From CAYUAI01 sp964442745 (GTDB taxonomy: Bacteria; Pseudomonadota; Gammaproteobacteria; S012-40), in the NCBI GenBank assembly GCA_964442745.1, contig CAYUAI010000011.1:10122-74121 (forward strand): DNA of 64,000 nt. The letters are read 5' to 3'. The position numbers and the translations under genes are program-made. Below the pieces are notes generated by a model. The model did not search any database. It was not told the DNA's origin and saw only the letters and a program-made list of their open reading frames with translations. Position 1 is the first letter of the stretch; each line of letters begins with the position of its first letter. This document shows, piece after piece, positions 53,451 to 63,409 of this stretch.

Positions 53451-54383
53451 TTATGATTGATGAAAATAATGAATACTGCTCGCAGTGATAACAATCACGC
53501 CTAACCATAACAATACGCCATTTTTTACCAGTAACATGGCCCGGCCAATGTCTCTTGTTTTCGGCATGGCCCCCTCGCCAAGTAATGGCCGCTTATGTAT
53601 TCTCCCTTGATAATAGGCGACCCCGCCTAAACTTAATGCCAACGCACCCGCACCGGAGGCTAACACCGCACCGGCATTGCGACTCTCCCATTGACGAGAT
53701 TGCCTCTTCCAACAAACAAAAGCCGTAGCCGTGTCACCAAGTAAGGCATAGCTCAATGCTGTTAACCGTGCGGGCAGCCAGTTAACTAAATCATCAAACC
53801 GTGCGGCCGCCCAACCAAAGTCTTGATAACGAGCATTACGATACCCCCACATCGCATCCAAGGTGTTCGCTAGGCGATACATTAACACCCCAGGGGCGCC
53901 TAAGATCAGATACCAAAAAATCGCCCCAAAGATACCATCACTGCCATTTTCCAACACCGATTCAATCGTCGCCTTTGCCACCTGACTTGCATCAAGATCA
54001 CGGCAATCCCGACTAACAATTTTAGCAACATTGGTTCTTGCTAGTTCAATATCACCATTCAGTAAGGCAAGCGCTACCGCTCGTGCATGCTGTTCTAAAC
54101 TAGTCATACCAATGGCGAGATAAAGCACCAGCACTTCAATAAAAATACGGCCTGTATCCCATTGCAACAGCAAATAAAGCCATCCCATCAAAGGAAATAT
54201 CAAAACGAAAACACCAATGCTTCCTCTGAGTTTTCTGGCGAAGACACGGCTATCATCAGCACCATAAAACCATTTTTCAACCACACCGGCTAATAACCCA
54301 AAACCCACTAAGGGATGAAAACGTTTCGGTTCACCCAGCCACATATCCATGAGTACAGCCAGCAAACAAACCATTGCCTCCAT
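53451..54383 (-). CDS. cobD: Adenosylcobinamide-phosphate synthase CobD/CbiB
   Basis: Membrane enzyme that attaches aminopropanol phosphate to adenosylcobyric acid in cobalamin synthesis. Length is 310 residues with about five spans. Family landmarks are the N-terminal DMWLGEPKRFHPLVGFG, ARTNVAKIVSRDCRDLDASQVAKATIESVLENGSDGIFGAIFWYLILG, and YRLANTLDAMWGYRNARYQDFGWAAARFDDLVNWLPARL. Last gene of a four-gene minus-strand operon (cobU-cobS-ATR-cobD), starting 6 bases after the adenosyltransferase stop. Confidence 0.93.
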   Translation of the reverse strand: MEAMVCLLAVLMDMWLGEPKRFHPLVGFGLLAGVVEKWFYGADDSRVFARKLRGSIGVFVLIFPLMGWLYLLLQWDTGRIFIEVLVLYLAIGMTSLEQHARAVALALLNGDIELARTNVAKIVSRDCRDLDASQVAKATIESVLENGSDGIFGAIFWYLILGAPGVLMYRLANTLDAMWGYRNARYQDFGWAAARFDDLVNWLPARLTALSYALLGDTATAFVCWKRQSRQWESRNAGAVLASGAGALALSLGGVAYYQGRIHKRPLLGEGAMPKTRDIGRAMLLVKNGVLLWLGVIVITASSIHYFHQS

Positions 54384-54389
54384 ACTTGC

Positions 54390-54941
54390 CTAGGTCCTTT
54401 GCCAAAATACATCGGACACATTGTGTTCGCGATTTAACTGACGACTCAACACAAATAACAAATCCGATAATCGATTTAAATACGCCATGCTATGCGCTGA
54501 CACTAATGCCTCTTTTTCTTCCGCCAGCTGAATCACACAACGCTCAGCTCGCCGACACACCGTACGAGCCAAATGACTCATCGCCGCCGCCTGACTTCCT
54601 CCGGGCAAAATAAACTCTTTTAAAGGCGGCAATTGACGATTCATATGATCCATCCAAACTTCCAGTTGTTCGATATTTTGTTCAGTAATAATGCAATGCC
54701 CTGGAATACTTAGTTCACCACCAATATCGAATAATCGATGCTGTACATACTGCAGAATATCTCGGATATGATCAGATATCTGCTCACACAAAAGCAATCC
54801 AAGTACGCTATTTAATTCATCTACCGTCCCCATCGCTGCCACTCGGCGATGGCTTTTCGCAATACGCTGACCATTGCCTAAGCCTGTTGTTCCCTGATCT
54901 CCGGTCCGTGTATAAATTTTTGTTAATCGATGTCCCATCAA
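54390..54941 (-). CDS. PduO-type cob(I)alamin adenosyltransferase
   Basis: Transfers adenosyl from ATP to reduced corrinoid, giving the adenosyl form needed by the other enzymes of this operon. Length is 183 residues. The ATP-binding N-terminus KIYTRTGDQGTTGLGNGQRIAKSHRRVAAMGTVDELNSVLG and the later FILPGGSQAAAMSHLARTVCRRAERCV are diagnostic of the PduO/MMAB trimeric-bundle family, unrelated to CobA/BtuR. Located 9 bases after cobS and 6 bases before cobD. Confidence 0.93.
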   Translation of the reverse strand: MMGHRLTKIYTRTGDQGTTGLGNGQRIAKSHRRVAAMGTVDELNSVLGLLLCEQISDHIRDILQYVQHRLFDIGGELSIPGHCIITEQNIEQLEVWMDHMNRQLPPLKEFILPGGSQAAAMSHLARTVCRRAERCVIQLAEEKEALVSAHSMAYLNRLSDLLFVLSRQLNREHNVSDVFWQRT

Positions 54942-54950
54942 TCTATTTTC

Positions 54951-55676
54951 CTACCATTGCGTTAACATCACCAAAGCAAATGCTTCGGTCATTTCTATTA
55001 AGGCACCTGCCGTATCGCCGGTGGTCCCTCCCAATCTGGTGCGCATTAAATGGCGTAAAACATAGGCGAACATCACAATCAGTAACAGGACAACAATCCC
55101 TTGCGATAAAACAAACCCTGCCACACAAACCGCTAATATAATTTTTGCTTGGGTACGCGGAATATACGTCGCATGCATGGCACCGATACCGTCGGCACGC
55201 ACATAAGGCGTCGTTAAAAACAACCAAATGATTAACGCTCTTGCGACAAATGGCGCAACAACCAGATAGACGGGCAGACCATGCTCAATCACCACCACAA
55301 GACTGGCGTATTTAATCAGTAAGACAAGCACCACCACCACCACGCCCATGGGGCCACATTGAGGGTCCTTCATAATATGCAGCGTTTTTTCCCGACTACC
55401 ATACCCCCCGAGCCAAGCGTCTGCACTATCGGCCAAGCCATCAAGGTGCAAAGCCCCGGTCACCATCACCCAAATCAGCAATAGCAAGGCACTTTGCAAT
55501 ATCGCATCCACGCCACTCAATAAATATTGCGCTAGAGTCAAAAGACTTCCGATGCAAAGACCAACCATCGGATAATACAACACCGAGCGCCCCAAATCTA
55601 ACGGGCCAATATCATACTGGGCCGGCACAGGACAACGTGTTAACAACTGTACCGCAATGAAAAAAGGCCGTAGCAT
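54951..55676 (-). CDS. cobS: Adenosylcobinamide-GDP ribazoletransferase CobS
   Basis: Membrane enzyme joining alpha-ribazole (phosphate) to adenosylcobinamide-GDP, the last step of nucleotide-loop assembly. Length is 241 residues from the ATG at 55676, which overlaps the cobU stop as TGATG; an in-frame start at 55688 would overlap further. Motifs: FFIAVQLLTRCPVP at the N-terminus, GALHLDGLADSADAWLGGYGSREKTLHIMKDPQCGPMGVV (acidic Mg site), and the C-terminal RLGGTTGDTAGALIEMTEAFALV. Multiple hydrophobic spans. Confidence 0.93.
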   Translation of the reverse strand: MLRPFFIAVQLLTRCPVPAQYDIGPLDLGRSVLYYPMVGLCIGSLLTLAQYLLSGVDAILQSALLLLIWVMVTGALHLDGLADSADAWLGGYGSREKTLHIMKDPQCGPMGVVVVVLVLLIKYASLVVVIEHGLPVYLVVAPFVARALIIWLFLTTPYVRADGIGAMHATYIPRTQAKIILAVCVAGFVLSQGIVVLLLIVMFAYVLRHLMRTRLGGTTGDTAGALIEMTEAFALVMLTQW

Positions 55677-56242
55677 CACTGCTCGCACAGCGAAGCCGGT
55701 GATTTAATCGCGTGAGCAATACCCGCGACCACTAACGTCACCCCATCACACTGTTGGGCAATTATCTGATGTAATAAGCCGAGTTCATCACAATAAAATC
55801 GAGTCATTCGGTCCATCGGAATCAGTCCCATATTGATCTCATTACTTACGATGCTGATGGTACCTTGGCAGGCCGCAAATGCGGCTAACAAACGTTGCCG
55901 TTCAGTACGATAAATAGGCTCCTCAAATGGATTCGTGTCGCCCCATTGCTCATTTGACGCCCTCAGTAAAAAACTCGATAGCCACAACGTTAAGCAATCA
56001 ACGATTAGATAATGCGCGGGATCAGCACAACGATTAATCACTTGCCCCACCGCTTGAGATTCTTCCACTAATTGCCAATTTTTTGGACGACGCTTTTGAT
56101 GCAATGCAATACGTTCGCGCATCTCTTCATCCAAGGCGGTAGCGGTCGCAATATATACAACATCCAAACCACTCTGACCGGCTCGCTCTTCCGCAATCCG
56201 GCTTTTACCTGACCGCATGCCGCCCAATATTAACTCTTTCAA
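55676..56242 (-). CDS. cobU: Adenosylcobinamide kinase/guanylyltransferase CobU
   Basis: Bifunctional enzyme phosphorylating adenosylcobinamide and adding GMP. Length is 188 residues. The P-loop GGMRSGKS at 7-14 is followed by RIAEERAGQ, then VVYIATATALDEEMRERIALHQKRRPKNW with the His expected to carry the GMP intermediate, and YLIVDCLTLWLSSFL and SNEINMGLIPMDRMTRFYCDELGLLHQ. First gene of the cobalamin operon; no cobalamin riboswitch was recognised upstream. Confidence 0.93.
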   Translation of the reverse strand: MKELILGGMRSGKSRIAEERAGQSGLDVVYIATATALDEEMRERIALHQKRRPKNWQLVEESQAVGQVINRCADPAHYLIVDCLTLWLSSFLLRASNEQWGDTNPFEEPIYRTERQRLLAAFAACQGTISIVSNEINMGLIPMDRMTRFYCDELGLLHQIIAQQCDGVTLVVAGIAHAIKSPASLCEQ

Positions 56243-56680
56243 AGATACTCCTTAGCCCAATAATCCCAAATTAACTCTTTCACTCTCCACCGTGTTATTC
56301 ACAGTTATACAAAACTGTCAAGCCCGACACAAGAATGATGCATAATTCAACTATTTTTTTTCAAAAAAAAATATTGCTTTGTTTTTAGATAGTTATATAA
56401 AACCAATCGGGCTGGCACAGCAATATAACCGTGCATAAATATTGATTTAACAAGTTATTCAAATTTAATCCACAAACTTATCCACAGGCTATATGAATCA
56501 CTCAGTCTCGCCGATACACTGAATATTATCAATTAAGCGGCGACAACGGATACGATCAATTCATTATCAAATTTCACCGACTTACAGCCGTTACCTCACG
56601 AACTGGCTTTATCATGACCAATCACGCCCACATGAATAACAACACTGCACAGTCACAGGGGACCTGTATATAATAGTGAG
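56243..56680. promoter_or_regulatory. Divergent intergenic region with DnaA-box-like cluster
   Basis: Separates cobU (minus) from priA (plus). One exact DnaA box TTATCCACA lies at 56478-56486. Near matches are TTATTCACA (56295-56303), TTATACAAA (56305-56313), TTATTCAAA (56455-56463) and TAATCCACA (56466-56474). An A/T-only-rich stretch spans about 56350-56402. A TATAAT at 56669-56674 sits only 6 bases before the priA ATG. The cluster might be an origin-like or DnaA-regulated region. Confidence 0.45.
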
Positions 56681-58912
56681 ATGCAAGAAATTCTAACGTT
56701 AGAGATCGCTGTTCCGGTCCCGCTCTATAAAACATTTGATTACCTACCTCCCGACGGTTATATCGAACAACATCTGCGTCCTGGCATGCGGTTCAGTGTG
56801 CCATTTGGTAGAACCACCACAGTTGGGTTACTTATTGATCTAAAAAAAAAACCACCGCCCAGTCACTACCAACTGAAAGCAGCCATCCGCTGCCTAGATG
56901 TAGAGCCCATCATTAGCCCGGAACACTTGCTTTGGATTCAGTGGCTCAGTGAATATTATCACTATCCTTTAGGTGAAACGATTTTCACCACCTTACCTAA
57001 CATTTTAAAACGAACCAATGTTCAGGCTTCAGCCATAGAAACTCGCTGGTTTTTAGCCAATGAAATCAATGAAGAGCAACTGAGCAAGCTCAAACGTGCC
57101 CCTAAGCAAATCGCGTTTGTTCATTTATTGCGCCATACCCCTGATGGTGTCACGCGAAATACCCTGCAAACCCATGACAAAAACTGGGCAGGTACCATTC
57201 AAAGACTGGTGAAACGAGGTTTGGTGATAGAAAAATCACTCCCCGTGAACCAGGTCCAGCCACCGACCATCAACCCTCGTCGGTTAGTCCACCCTCCCCT
57301 GCCCACGCTCAATGATGCACAACAATCGGCGGTCGATCACATCGTTAACCAGCCCCATCAATTTCATTGTTTTTTATTAAATGGCGTCACTGGCAGTGGC
57401 AAAACAGAAGTCTATTTAAGGGTGGTAGAGCATACCCTCAAACAACACAAACAAGCGCTTATCGTTATCCCGGAAATTGGCTTAACGCCACAACTCGTTA
57501 AACGCTTTGAAGCGCGATTTAGTGCACCGGTCGCGTTAATGCATTCCAATCTTAACGAAACTGAACGCTGGCAAGCCTGGCAAAAAACGAAATTAGGTCA
57601 TATTGCGATCCTGATTGGTACTCGCTCGGCTATTTTCACGCCATTTAAAGCCCTTGGTCTGATTATTGTTGATGAGGAACATGACAACTCTTTGAAACAG
57701 CAAGATAGCCTACGTTATCACGCACGGGATGCGGTCATCCTACGCGCCCAACGTCACAATATTCCCATATTGCTGGGCTCTGCCACGCCTTCTTTTGAAA
57801 GCCTCATCAATGTACAAAAAAAGCGCTACACCGCCTTGGACTTGCCCGATAGAGCCGGCCTCGCTCGCAAACCCACCATCGATATCTTGGATTTGCGAGG
57901 CCAAACAATGACCGCCAATATCTCCGTCGCCTTGCTCAACATCATGGGACAACACTTACAACGCCAAGAACAAGTCTTGCTTTTTTTAAACCGGCGAGGT
58001 TATGCGCCGACCTTAATTTGTCACGAATGCGGCTGGATCATGGATTGCCATCGCTGCGATAGTCACATGACTATCCATAAAGCGAAAAAATTAATACGTT
58101 GCCATCACTGCGGCTACACCAAGACATTGCCCAAACAATGCCCAAGCTGTAGCAGCCTGGATTTGCGCGGCCTTGGCAGTGGCACAGAAAAAATCGAAGA
58201 TATCTTGACCGCACATTTTCCTGAGCATGATGTCATCCGTATCGACCGTGACACCACCCAACGAAAAAATGCCTTACAGAACTTATTAGAAAAAATCAAC
58301 ACCGGCAAAAGCCAGATCATTATCGGCACCCAAATGCTAGCCAAGGGACACGACTTCCCTAATGTCACCTTAGTTGGCCTATTAGATGTTGACCAAGGAC
58401 TGTTTGGTAGCGACTTTCGATCCAGCGAAAAAATGGCACAACTGATCACCCAGGTGGCAGGCCGTGCCGGCCGAGGCAGCAAAGCAGGACATGTGATTAT
58501 TCAAACTTATCACCCAGAGCACCCCATGTTAAATCGACTGATTAAAGAGGGGTATAGCGTGTTTTCCCATTATGCCTTACAAGAACGACAAGTGACCGCC
58601 CTGCCGCCCTTTACCTTTGCCGCGTTATTCCGCGCAGAAGCCATCACTGAAACATTACCCATCGACTTCTTAAACCAACTCAAACAACTATTGGCTAATC
58701 ATCTCGATCAATTTCAAGGAAGCTGCCTAGGCCCAGTGCCTTCCCCTATCGAAAAAAGAGCCGGCAAATACCGTGCGCAACTCCTTATTCTTAGCGACAA
58801 TCGCCAATCCATACATCAATTGCTACACGCTTGCATTCATCACATCCCAACACTTCCGCTCGCAAAAAAAGTGCGCTGGAATTTAGATGTGGACCCCCAT
58901 GACATGCTTTAG
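56681..58912 (+). CDS. priA: Primosomal protein N' / replication restart helicase PriA
   Basis: 3'-5' DNA helicase that reloads the replisome at stalled forks. Length is 743 residues, normal for the family. The N-terminal DNA-binding domain is present (VPVPLYKTFDYLPPDGY, FGRTTTVGLLI). Walker A is GVTGSGKT at 235-242 and the DEEH box is VDEEHDNSLKQQ. The zinc-binding Cys cluster is intact (CHECGWIMDCHRCDSHM, RCHHCGYTKTLPKQCPSCSS), as are motif V/VI GTQMLAKGHDFPNVTLVGLLDVDQGL and QVAGRAGRGSKAG. ATG 56681 follows GTGAG. Convergent with the ATPase gene downstream. Confidence 0.95.
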   Translation: MQEILTLEIAVPVPLYKTFDYLPPDGYIEQHLRPGMRFSVPFGRTTTVGLLIDLKKKPPPSHYQLKAAIRCLDVEPIISPEHLLWIQWLSEYYHYPLGETIFTTLPNILKRTNVQASAIETRWFLANEINEEQLSKLKRAPKQIAFVHLLRHTPDGVTRNTLQTHDKNWAGTIQRLVKRGLVIEKSLPVNQVQPPTINPRRLVHPPLPTLNDAQQSAVDHIVNQPHQFHCFLLNGVTGSGKTEVYLRVVEHTLKQHKQALIVIPEIGLTPQLVKRFEARFSAPVALMHSNLNETERWQAWQKTKLGHIAILIGTRSAIFTPFKALGLIIVDEEHDNSLKQQDSLRYHARDAVILRAQRHNIPILLGSATPSFESLINVQKKRYTALDLPDRAGLARKPTIDILDLRGQTMTANISVALLNIMGQHLQRQEQVLLFLNRRGYAPTLICHECGWIMDCHRCDSHMTIHKAKKLIRCHHCGYTKTLPKQCPSCSSLDLRGLGSGTEKIEDILTAHFPEHDVIRIDRDTTQRKNALQNLLEKINTGKSQIIIGTQMLAKGHDFPNVTLVGLLDVDQGLFGSDFRSSEKMAQLITQVAGRAGRGSKAGHVIIQTYHPEHPMLNRLIKEGYSVFSHYALQERQVTALPPFTFAALFRAEAITETLPIDFLNQLKQLLANHLDQFQGSCLGPVPSPIEKRAGKYRAQLLILSDNRQSIHQLLHACIHHIPTLPLAKKVRWNLDVDPHDML

Positions 58913-58928
58913 CAAGACTCACCCGACA

Positions 58929-61064
58929 TTATGATGCCACATTATAACGATAGAACAATTTTTTTATTTGGGTTTTTGTTTGCTGTTTTTGCACCTCAAT
59001 CACAATCTCGCCATGAAACTTCTCCGCCTCATCGCCGTTTTTTTTGGATATAAAAATTTCAAACGTGCCAATACCCAATGCATCTAACCCATTTCTAGTC
59101 CAAATCAGATCTTTGATGTCAATCTGGCGCTGGTCCGTGCTGTTAAACAAGCTCTCATAATCATCTCTGATTTGCTTTCGGTTAAAACTTCCATTAGAGA
59201 CAGCATTTGCCACAAACAAATCAGAAAATTCATCAATTTCACCCGTCTTATATGAACGCGTTAAAAAAATAATTAACTCTTTTAAGTCCTCATCTGTCGG
59301 TGCAGCAGCCATCCCCGCCTCAGAGATAGGTATATTTTCTATTGGCTCTACCATTCGAGCAGGCGATTGACGATTTATCGATCGCTTGAGCATCACAACC
59401 CTTGAATCACTTCGCTTAGCAAGCTCAATTTCTGACGAAACACTGGCTGAATTAGTTTTACGAGGGGTAATAGTGGAATGAGGAATGTTGACGGCGATTG
59501 TTGGTTCGCTGTTTGATTTTTTGATTTTTTCTGTTTCTTCTTGAGTTCCTGTGGTTGGTTTTGACTGTTGATTGAATTCAGCCTGAATGGCGTTATCTGC
59601 CTTTTTCGTCGTGTGTTGCTCGATATTTTTTTGAGACTTTGTTTTTTCTGAAAAATACTTGGCTCGTGAGGGATCGAGTGGATCAATATCAAGTGGCTTC
59701 GCATGGCTCGTGACAGGCGGTAGCGACTCGACACCCTCATCGTCATCAAACGCGGGCTCTTCAGGTAGCACCCTTCCTAGCATGGCACTTTCAGACAGGT
59801 TAGAAACTGACTCCGGCAGCTCGGATGACGCTATCGTGTCATACGATCCATCGCGCTCTTTTTCTACGATGGCTACGCTTTCCGCTTGTTTTGCTGCAAA
59901 AGTGGGTTGTTTTATCTCTTGTTTCACATTGTCGCTTAGCAGCACGCCGCTATCAGTCGATAGCCGTGCTTGTTGGTAACTATTTTTTGAAAGAATAAAA
60001 AACACAAGAATCAGCACAAGAATCATACTGATTAAGACGACTAACCATTTTTTAATGTGCGCGAATCGCGAATCGTGAACAGCAATATCATTAACCGCGC
60101 TTTCCAATAATGGTGGCGTATTTACCGGAATATCCACCATTTTTTTGTCTAACGGCGTCTCTTCCTCATCCACATGAACGACATTGGGTTTGTCATCGTT
60201 ATCATTCAATGCTTGCTGCAAATCATAAACATCCACATCAGGAGATTTTTCGAGCTGAATTTCCTCTAATAATTCTTCACTAAATTTTTTTAAAATCGAA
60301 TAATCAACAAACCCCTTCCCTTCCAGATAGATAAATAGCAGCAAGCGATCAAAAAAAGAATTCACTCGGCGTGGAATGCCTTTAGTTGCTTGATAAACAA
60401 ACGCATAGATTGCATCATCAAAACTCGGCTGGCCACTCCACTCGCCTTTCTCCAAACGATGCATGACATAGGGCTTGATTTCATGCCGCTCCAATGCCGT
60501 CAATTCACAATGAACAAAAGTTAATTGATATTGCTCACGCAAATCATCAAGATTAAAAAATTCGTCGAGCTTTTCATGACCGACAAGAATTATTTTAAAA
60601 AATGACATCACGCTGCGATTTTCCGAAACTAACCCAACCAAAAAGTTGATGTCTTCAGTGGATAAGCGTTGTGCGTCATCAATGATAATCAGAATATGTT
60701 TATCTTGCTCAGCGCTGGCCAATAGAATTTGTTCAACACTTAATTCCGTCGCTTGATCATGCGCTGATAATTTCCATCGATTATTTAGCTCAGCTTCCAG
60801 CGTTTTCTCTAGCTCTGTAACATTAGCTCGATTAATCCGACAAATGGTGGTTCCGGGGACGATAGCCGCCTCGGCGACCTGGCGCATCAAGGCTGTTTTC
60901 CCTGTTCCCGGAAAACCTGATAGGATAATAATACCTTGATAATCTTGTATCGCGTTCGTCAAACAGGCTAACGCGTCAACATACCCTTTCCCAGAAAAAC
61001 ACATGTCGGGCTCAGGCGCTAAGCGAAATGGGGCTCTCTTTAATCCAAAGTACTGTTCGTACAT
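58929..61064 (-). CDS. ExeA-like ATPase with transmembrane span and NTF2-like tail
   Basis: Multidomain protein of 711 residues. Residues 1-270 are an ExeA/GspA-type AAA+ ATPase (MYEQYFGLKRAPFRLAPEPD; Walker A GFPGTGKT at 50-57; Walker B ILIIIDDAQ at 124-132; GIPRRVNSFFDRLL near 229). An acidic linker leads to one transmembrane helix at about 340-358 (WLVVLISMILVLILVFFIL). Then a 220-residue Ser/Glu/Lys-rich disordered stretch leads to a C-terminal NTF2/SnoaL-like domain from about 585 (ELIIFLTRSYKTGEIDEFSDLFVANAV…). The ATPase is thus cytoplasmic and the tail periplasmic. It is a distant paralogue of the cluster ATPase at 40675. Role unknown; secretion or envelope assembly is likely. Confidence 0.82.
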   Translation of the reverse strand: MYEQYFGLKRAPFRLAPEPDMCFSGKGYVDALACLTNAIQDYQGIIILSGFPGTGKTALMRQVAEAAIVPGTTICRINRANVTELEKTLEAELNNRWKLSAHDQATELSVEQILLASAEQDKHILIIIDDAQRLSTEDINFLVGLVSENRSVMSFFKIILVGHEKLDEFFNLDDLREQYQLTFVHCELTALERHEIKPYVMHRLEKGEWSGQPSFDDAIYAFVYQATKGIPRRVNSFFDRLLLFIYLEGKGFVDYSILKKFSEELLEEIQLEKSPDVDVYDLQQALNDNDDKPNVVHVDEEETPLDKKMVDIPVNTPPLLESAVNDIAVHDSRFAHIKKWLVVLISMILVLILVFFILSKNSYQQARLSTDSGVLLSDNVKQEIKQPTFAAKQAESVAIVEKERDGSYDTIASSELPESVSNLSESAMLGRVLPEEPAFDDDEGVESLPPVTSHAKPLDIDPLDPSRAKYFSEKTKSQKNIEQHTTKKADNAIQAEFNQQSKPTTGTQEETEKIKKSNSEPTIAVNIPHSTITPRKTNSASVSSEIELAKRSDSRVVMLKRSINRQSPARMVEPIENIPISEAGMAAAPTDEDLKELIIFLTRSYKTGEIDEFSDLFVANAVSNGSFNRKQIRDDYESLFNSTDQRQIDIKDLIWTRNGLDALGIGTFEIFISKKNGDEAEKFHGEIVIEVQKQQTKTQIKKLFYRYNVAS

Positions 61065-62015
61065 TCTATTACCTTAAAAAATATATCAAGCAAAGCAAAA
61101 AATCGTATGTAGCACGCCTGGGTAGGATAAATCCTACATTATTTACCTTTGTTATTTTGATAAACAGTAATGTCTCGCCCCAACGAGAAACCCACTTTGT
61201 AACGAACCACTCAAACAATCAATTTATTTTTTTGTGAGTTTAAATAAAACTTAGTAAATAATCTATAAATAAAATTTTTACCACGGCTGACAAGACGAAA
61301 TAATTTGAGGTAATGCCTTTTAACAACATCTTCATTCAATGCCTGACAATGGGATCATCTTTTTCTTACGGATCACCTAAAATCTCGATCACGGTACTTG
61401 GTAAAATTCGCTTTATTACACCGACACAGCTACTGACAAAACACCACCACTCACTCGACATCAACACTCCCAAGCCACTACCGTAACAGCACCGTTGTCA
61501 AAGATAGCTTTCTCCAAAACGATTTATTTTTCAATTGTGTTTGTTTGGCACACAACATTCACCCTCCAAAATAACAGCGCTTGCCTTTACCTCTCTTTTC
61601 GTACATAATCGCACAAAAAATTATCAAATAGAATAAAACAACAGCGAAAAATCATTATCGTGTTGTTAATACTTTGCAAAAACTGTATGCAAAACAGCAT
61701 CATTAATCCTCCTCCCCTAACTCACCCGTCTACCCACCTAAATTATCAGCGAAATAGCTCTCTTGTTAACCAGCCCAGCATCGCAATGGAGCCACCTAAC
61801 AATACATTTTCAGCTTACAAGACAAGCCATTATCACTGCTCCGCCCCTATTTGCCGTTGCTAGCGTATTGGCTTAGTAACAATTTTGACGTTAATATAAA
61901 CAAGAGCATAAACATTGCGTGTATAATGAAATATTTGTTATAACCTACTTGTCTGCGAAACCAAGACCGCATGACAAACGGATGCATAAGTGATATTTTT
62001 CAACCCATCTAATTG
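61065..62015. other. Long intergenic region, nothing recognised
   Basis: About 950 bases between two divergent genes. One short plus-strand frame (61660-61863) lacks a ribosome site and family resemblance. No RNA gene, repeat family or promoter could be assigned; it is AT-rich with scattered C-rich patches. Confidence 0.35.
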
Positions 62016-63116
62016 ATGAAGCACATAAAGATGTTACCAGAAGAAGAATACGATATAGAACAACTCGAACAGCTTGAGCACGATTTCCGGCTATCACACA
62101 AACAATTTCGCGCACTATTACGCTGGGGTGTTGATAAAGCATTTCAGGAGACATCCTTATCAACTCAAGAATTGTTAGCAGAAACACGCAAATTACTCGA
62201 TAAAAAAAGCACCGAATATACGGCTATCTTGCTTGAGAAAATAACACACAATTTGAGAACAATGGAACAAACTTATTCCGATAAAAAAGCGGCGCGGCTA
62301 AATAGCTCAAATGCCACCATTCATTTTTTAGAAAAAATACTCACGGGAACATCGTGCATCAATCTTGATGATACCCATAATCAACAAAACAAATTTACTC
62401 AAGAATTAGAGCTAGCCCGCCTCGCGTCTCAAAATGATGATTGGTTACAAGCTGAGGAAATAACTCGCGAAATCATCAATCACTATTTGGGTGACAAACA
62501 AGCCAGCTTGGCAATCAACAATCCATCAACCACTTTATCTGCCAATGCCGTACAAAAAATTGAAGAGCAATTGCTTAAAGGTGCCTTTTGTAAACTACTT
62601 AGCCTTAATGAACTACAACATACGTTTGCCTTGAGCACAGCAAGCCAAGTCGTCACCACCAAAATCGCCATATTAAGTGACGATGCGTATATAAAAAAAT
62701 TATTTTCATTTTTATCCAATAAAGAGTTACAATTTACCAACGAACAATCAACCCGCGAAATAAACGCCGCCTTACTACGTATCAGTGCCTCCCGTCATCA
62801 CGTCGTCTATATTACTGGCATCGCCGTTAATTTGTTAGACTCGGGGATACAATTACGCCCATTGCTAGGCGAATTATCTGCGGTGCTACTCAACGTTGAA
62901 CAAAACACCCTCACCCAGACTAATATCGAAGAAAACCTGTTTGTCTGTTTAGAAAAATTGCCCCAAAGTCAAATCTATCGTGCCGGTCAAGCCTCCCGTT
63001 TGTTGCCCGACCAAAGTGAACTGGGCTCACTCCAAGTTTTAAAAGAAAATTATCTCCCCAATGTCACTCAAATGGATATCATTGAATGGATTAAAAATAT
63101 ATACTCACCACAATAA
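62016..63116 (+). CDS. Protein of unknown function next to a Roadblock gene
   Basis: Soluble protein of 366 residues (ATG 62016; an ATG at 62031 is also possible). I do not recognise the family. The N-terminal 110 residues are strongly helical and charged (EEEYDIEQLEQLEHDFRLSHKQFRALLRWGVDKAF, TQELLAETRKLLDKK), probably coiled coil. The middle (about 145-200) reads like one TPR-type helix pair (ELARLASQNDDWLQAEEITREIINHY). The C-terminal part is alpha/beta (HHVVYITGIAVNLLDSGIQLRPLLGELSAVLLNVEQ). No signal peptide or membrane span. It is followed in the same direction by a Roadblock/LC7 protein, suggesting a shared regulatory or structural role. Confidence 0.7.
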   Translation: MKHIKMLPEEEYDIEQLEQLEHDFRLSHKQFRALLRWGVDKAFQETSLSTQELLAETRKLLDKKSTEYTAILLEKITHNLRTMEQTYSDKKAARLNSSNATIHFLEKILTGTSCINLDDTHNQQNKFTQELELARLASQNDDWLQAEEITREIINHYLGDKQASLAINNPSTTLSANAVQKIEEQLLKGAFCKLLSLNELQHTFALSTASQVVTTKIAILSDDAYIKKLFSFLSNKELQFTNEQSTREINAALLRISASRHHVVYITGIAVNLLDSGIQLRPLLGELSAVLLNVEQNTLTQTNIEENLFVCLEKLPQSQIYRAGQASRLLPDQSELGSLQVLKENYLPNVTQMDIIEWIKNIYSPQ

Positions 63117-63409
63117 TAATTAAGCGTTAAAACGATACATTTACGTGGCAATACATGTCTGCAAAAAGCCGCCCAAATTAAGGAGGAACATCATTACTCA
63201 ACATTAAATGTTTTATTAAAATAGTTGGATTATCAGCGACGATGCATCGCTTGCTGAGATCAATCAACATGTCACATTCAGGTCTTATTTTTATTCATAA
63301 TTAAAAAAACTGTGGGCCGATGAATTCATGCGATAGCTTTGCGCAAGCGTCCGCACGAATAAAATGGCACTCACAGATATTTAGGTTCTTTTATAGTAAG
63401 GAATATCTC
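63117..63409. other. Spacer before the Roadblock gene
   Basis: Includes an isolated strong ribosome-site-like AAGGAGG near 63180 with no usable start codon behind it, and a small palindrome ACATTAAATGT. The Roadblock gene promoter is expected here. Confidence 0.3.

Noticed and set aside
56243..56680. Cobalamin riboswitch upstream of cobU
   Set aside because: The conserved B12-box core GCCACTG (or its complement in the right place) is not present, so none is annotated.
61660..61863. Plus-strand frame of 67 codons in the long gap
   Set aside because: No ribosome site, low-complexity composition and no recognised family.
63117..63409. Small gene behind the AAGGAGG near 63180
   Set aside because: The only codons behind it are ATT followed by an early stop, and the next ATG gives MFY then a stop.
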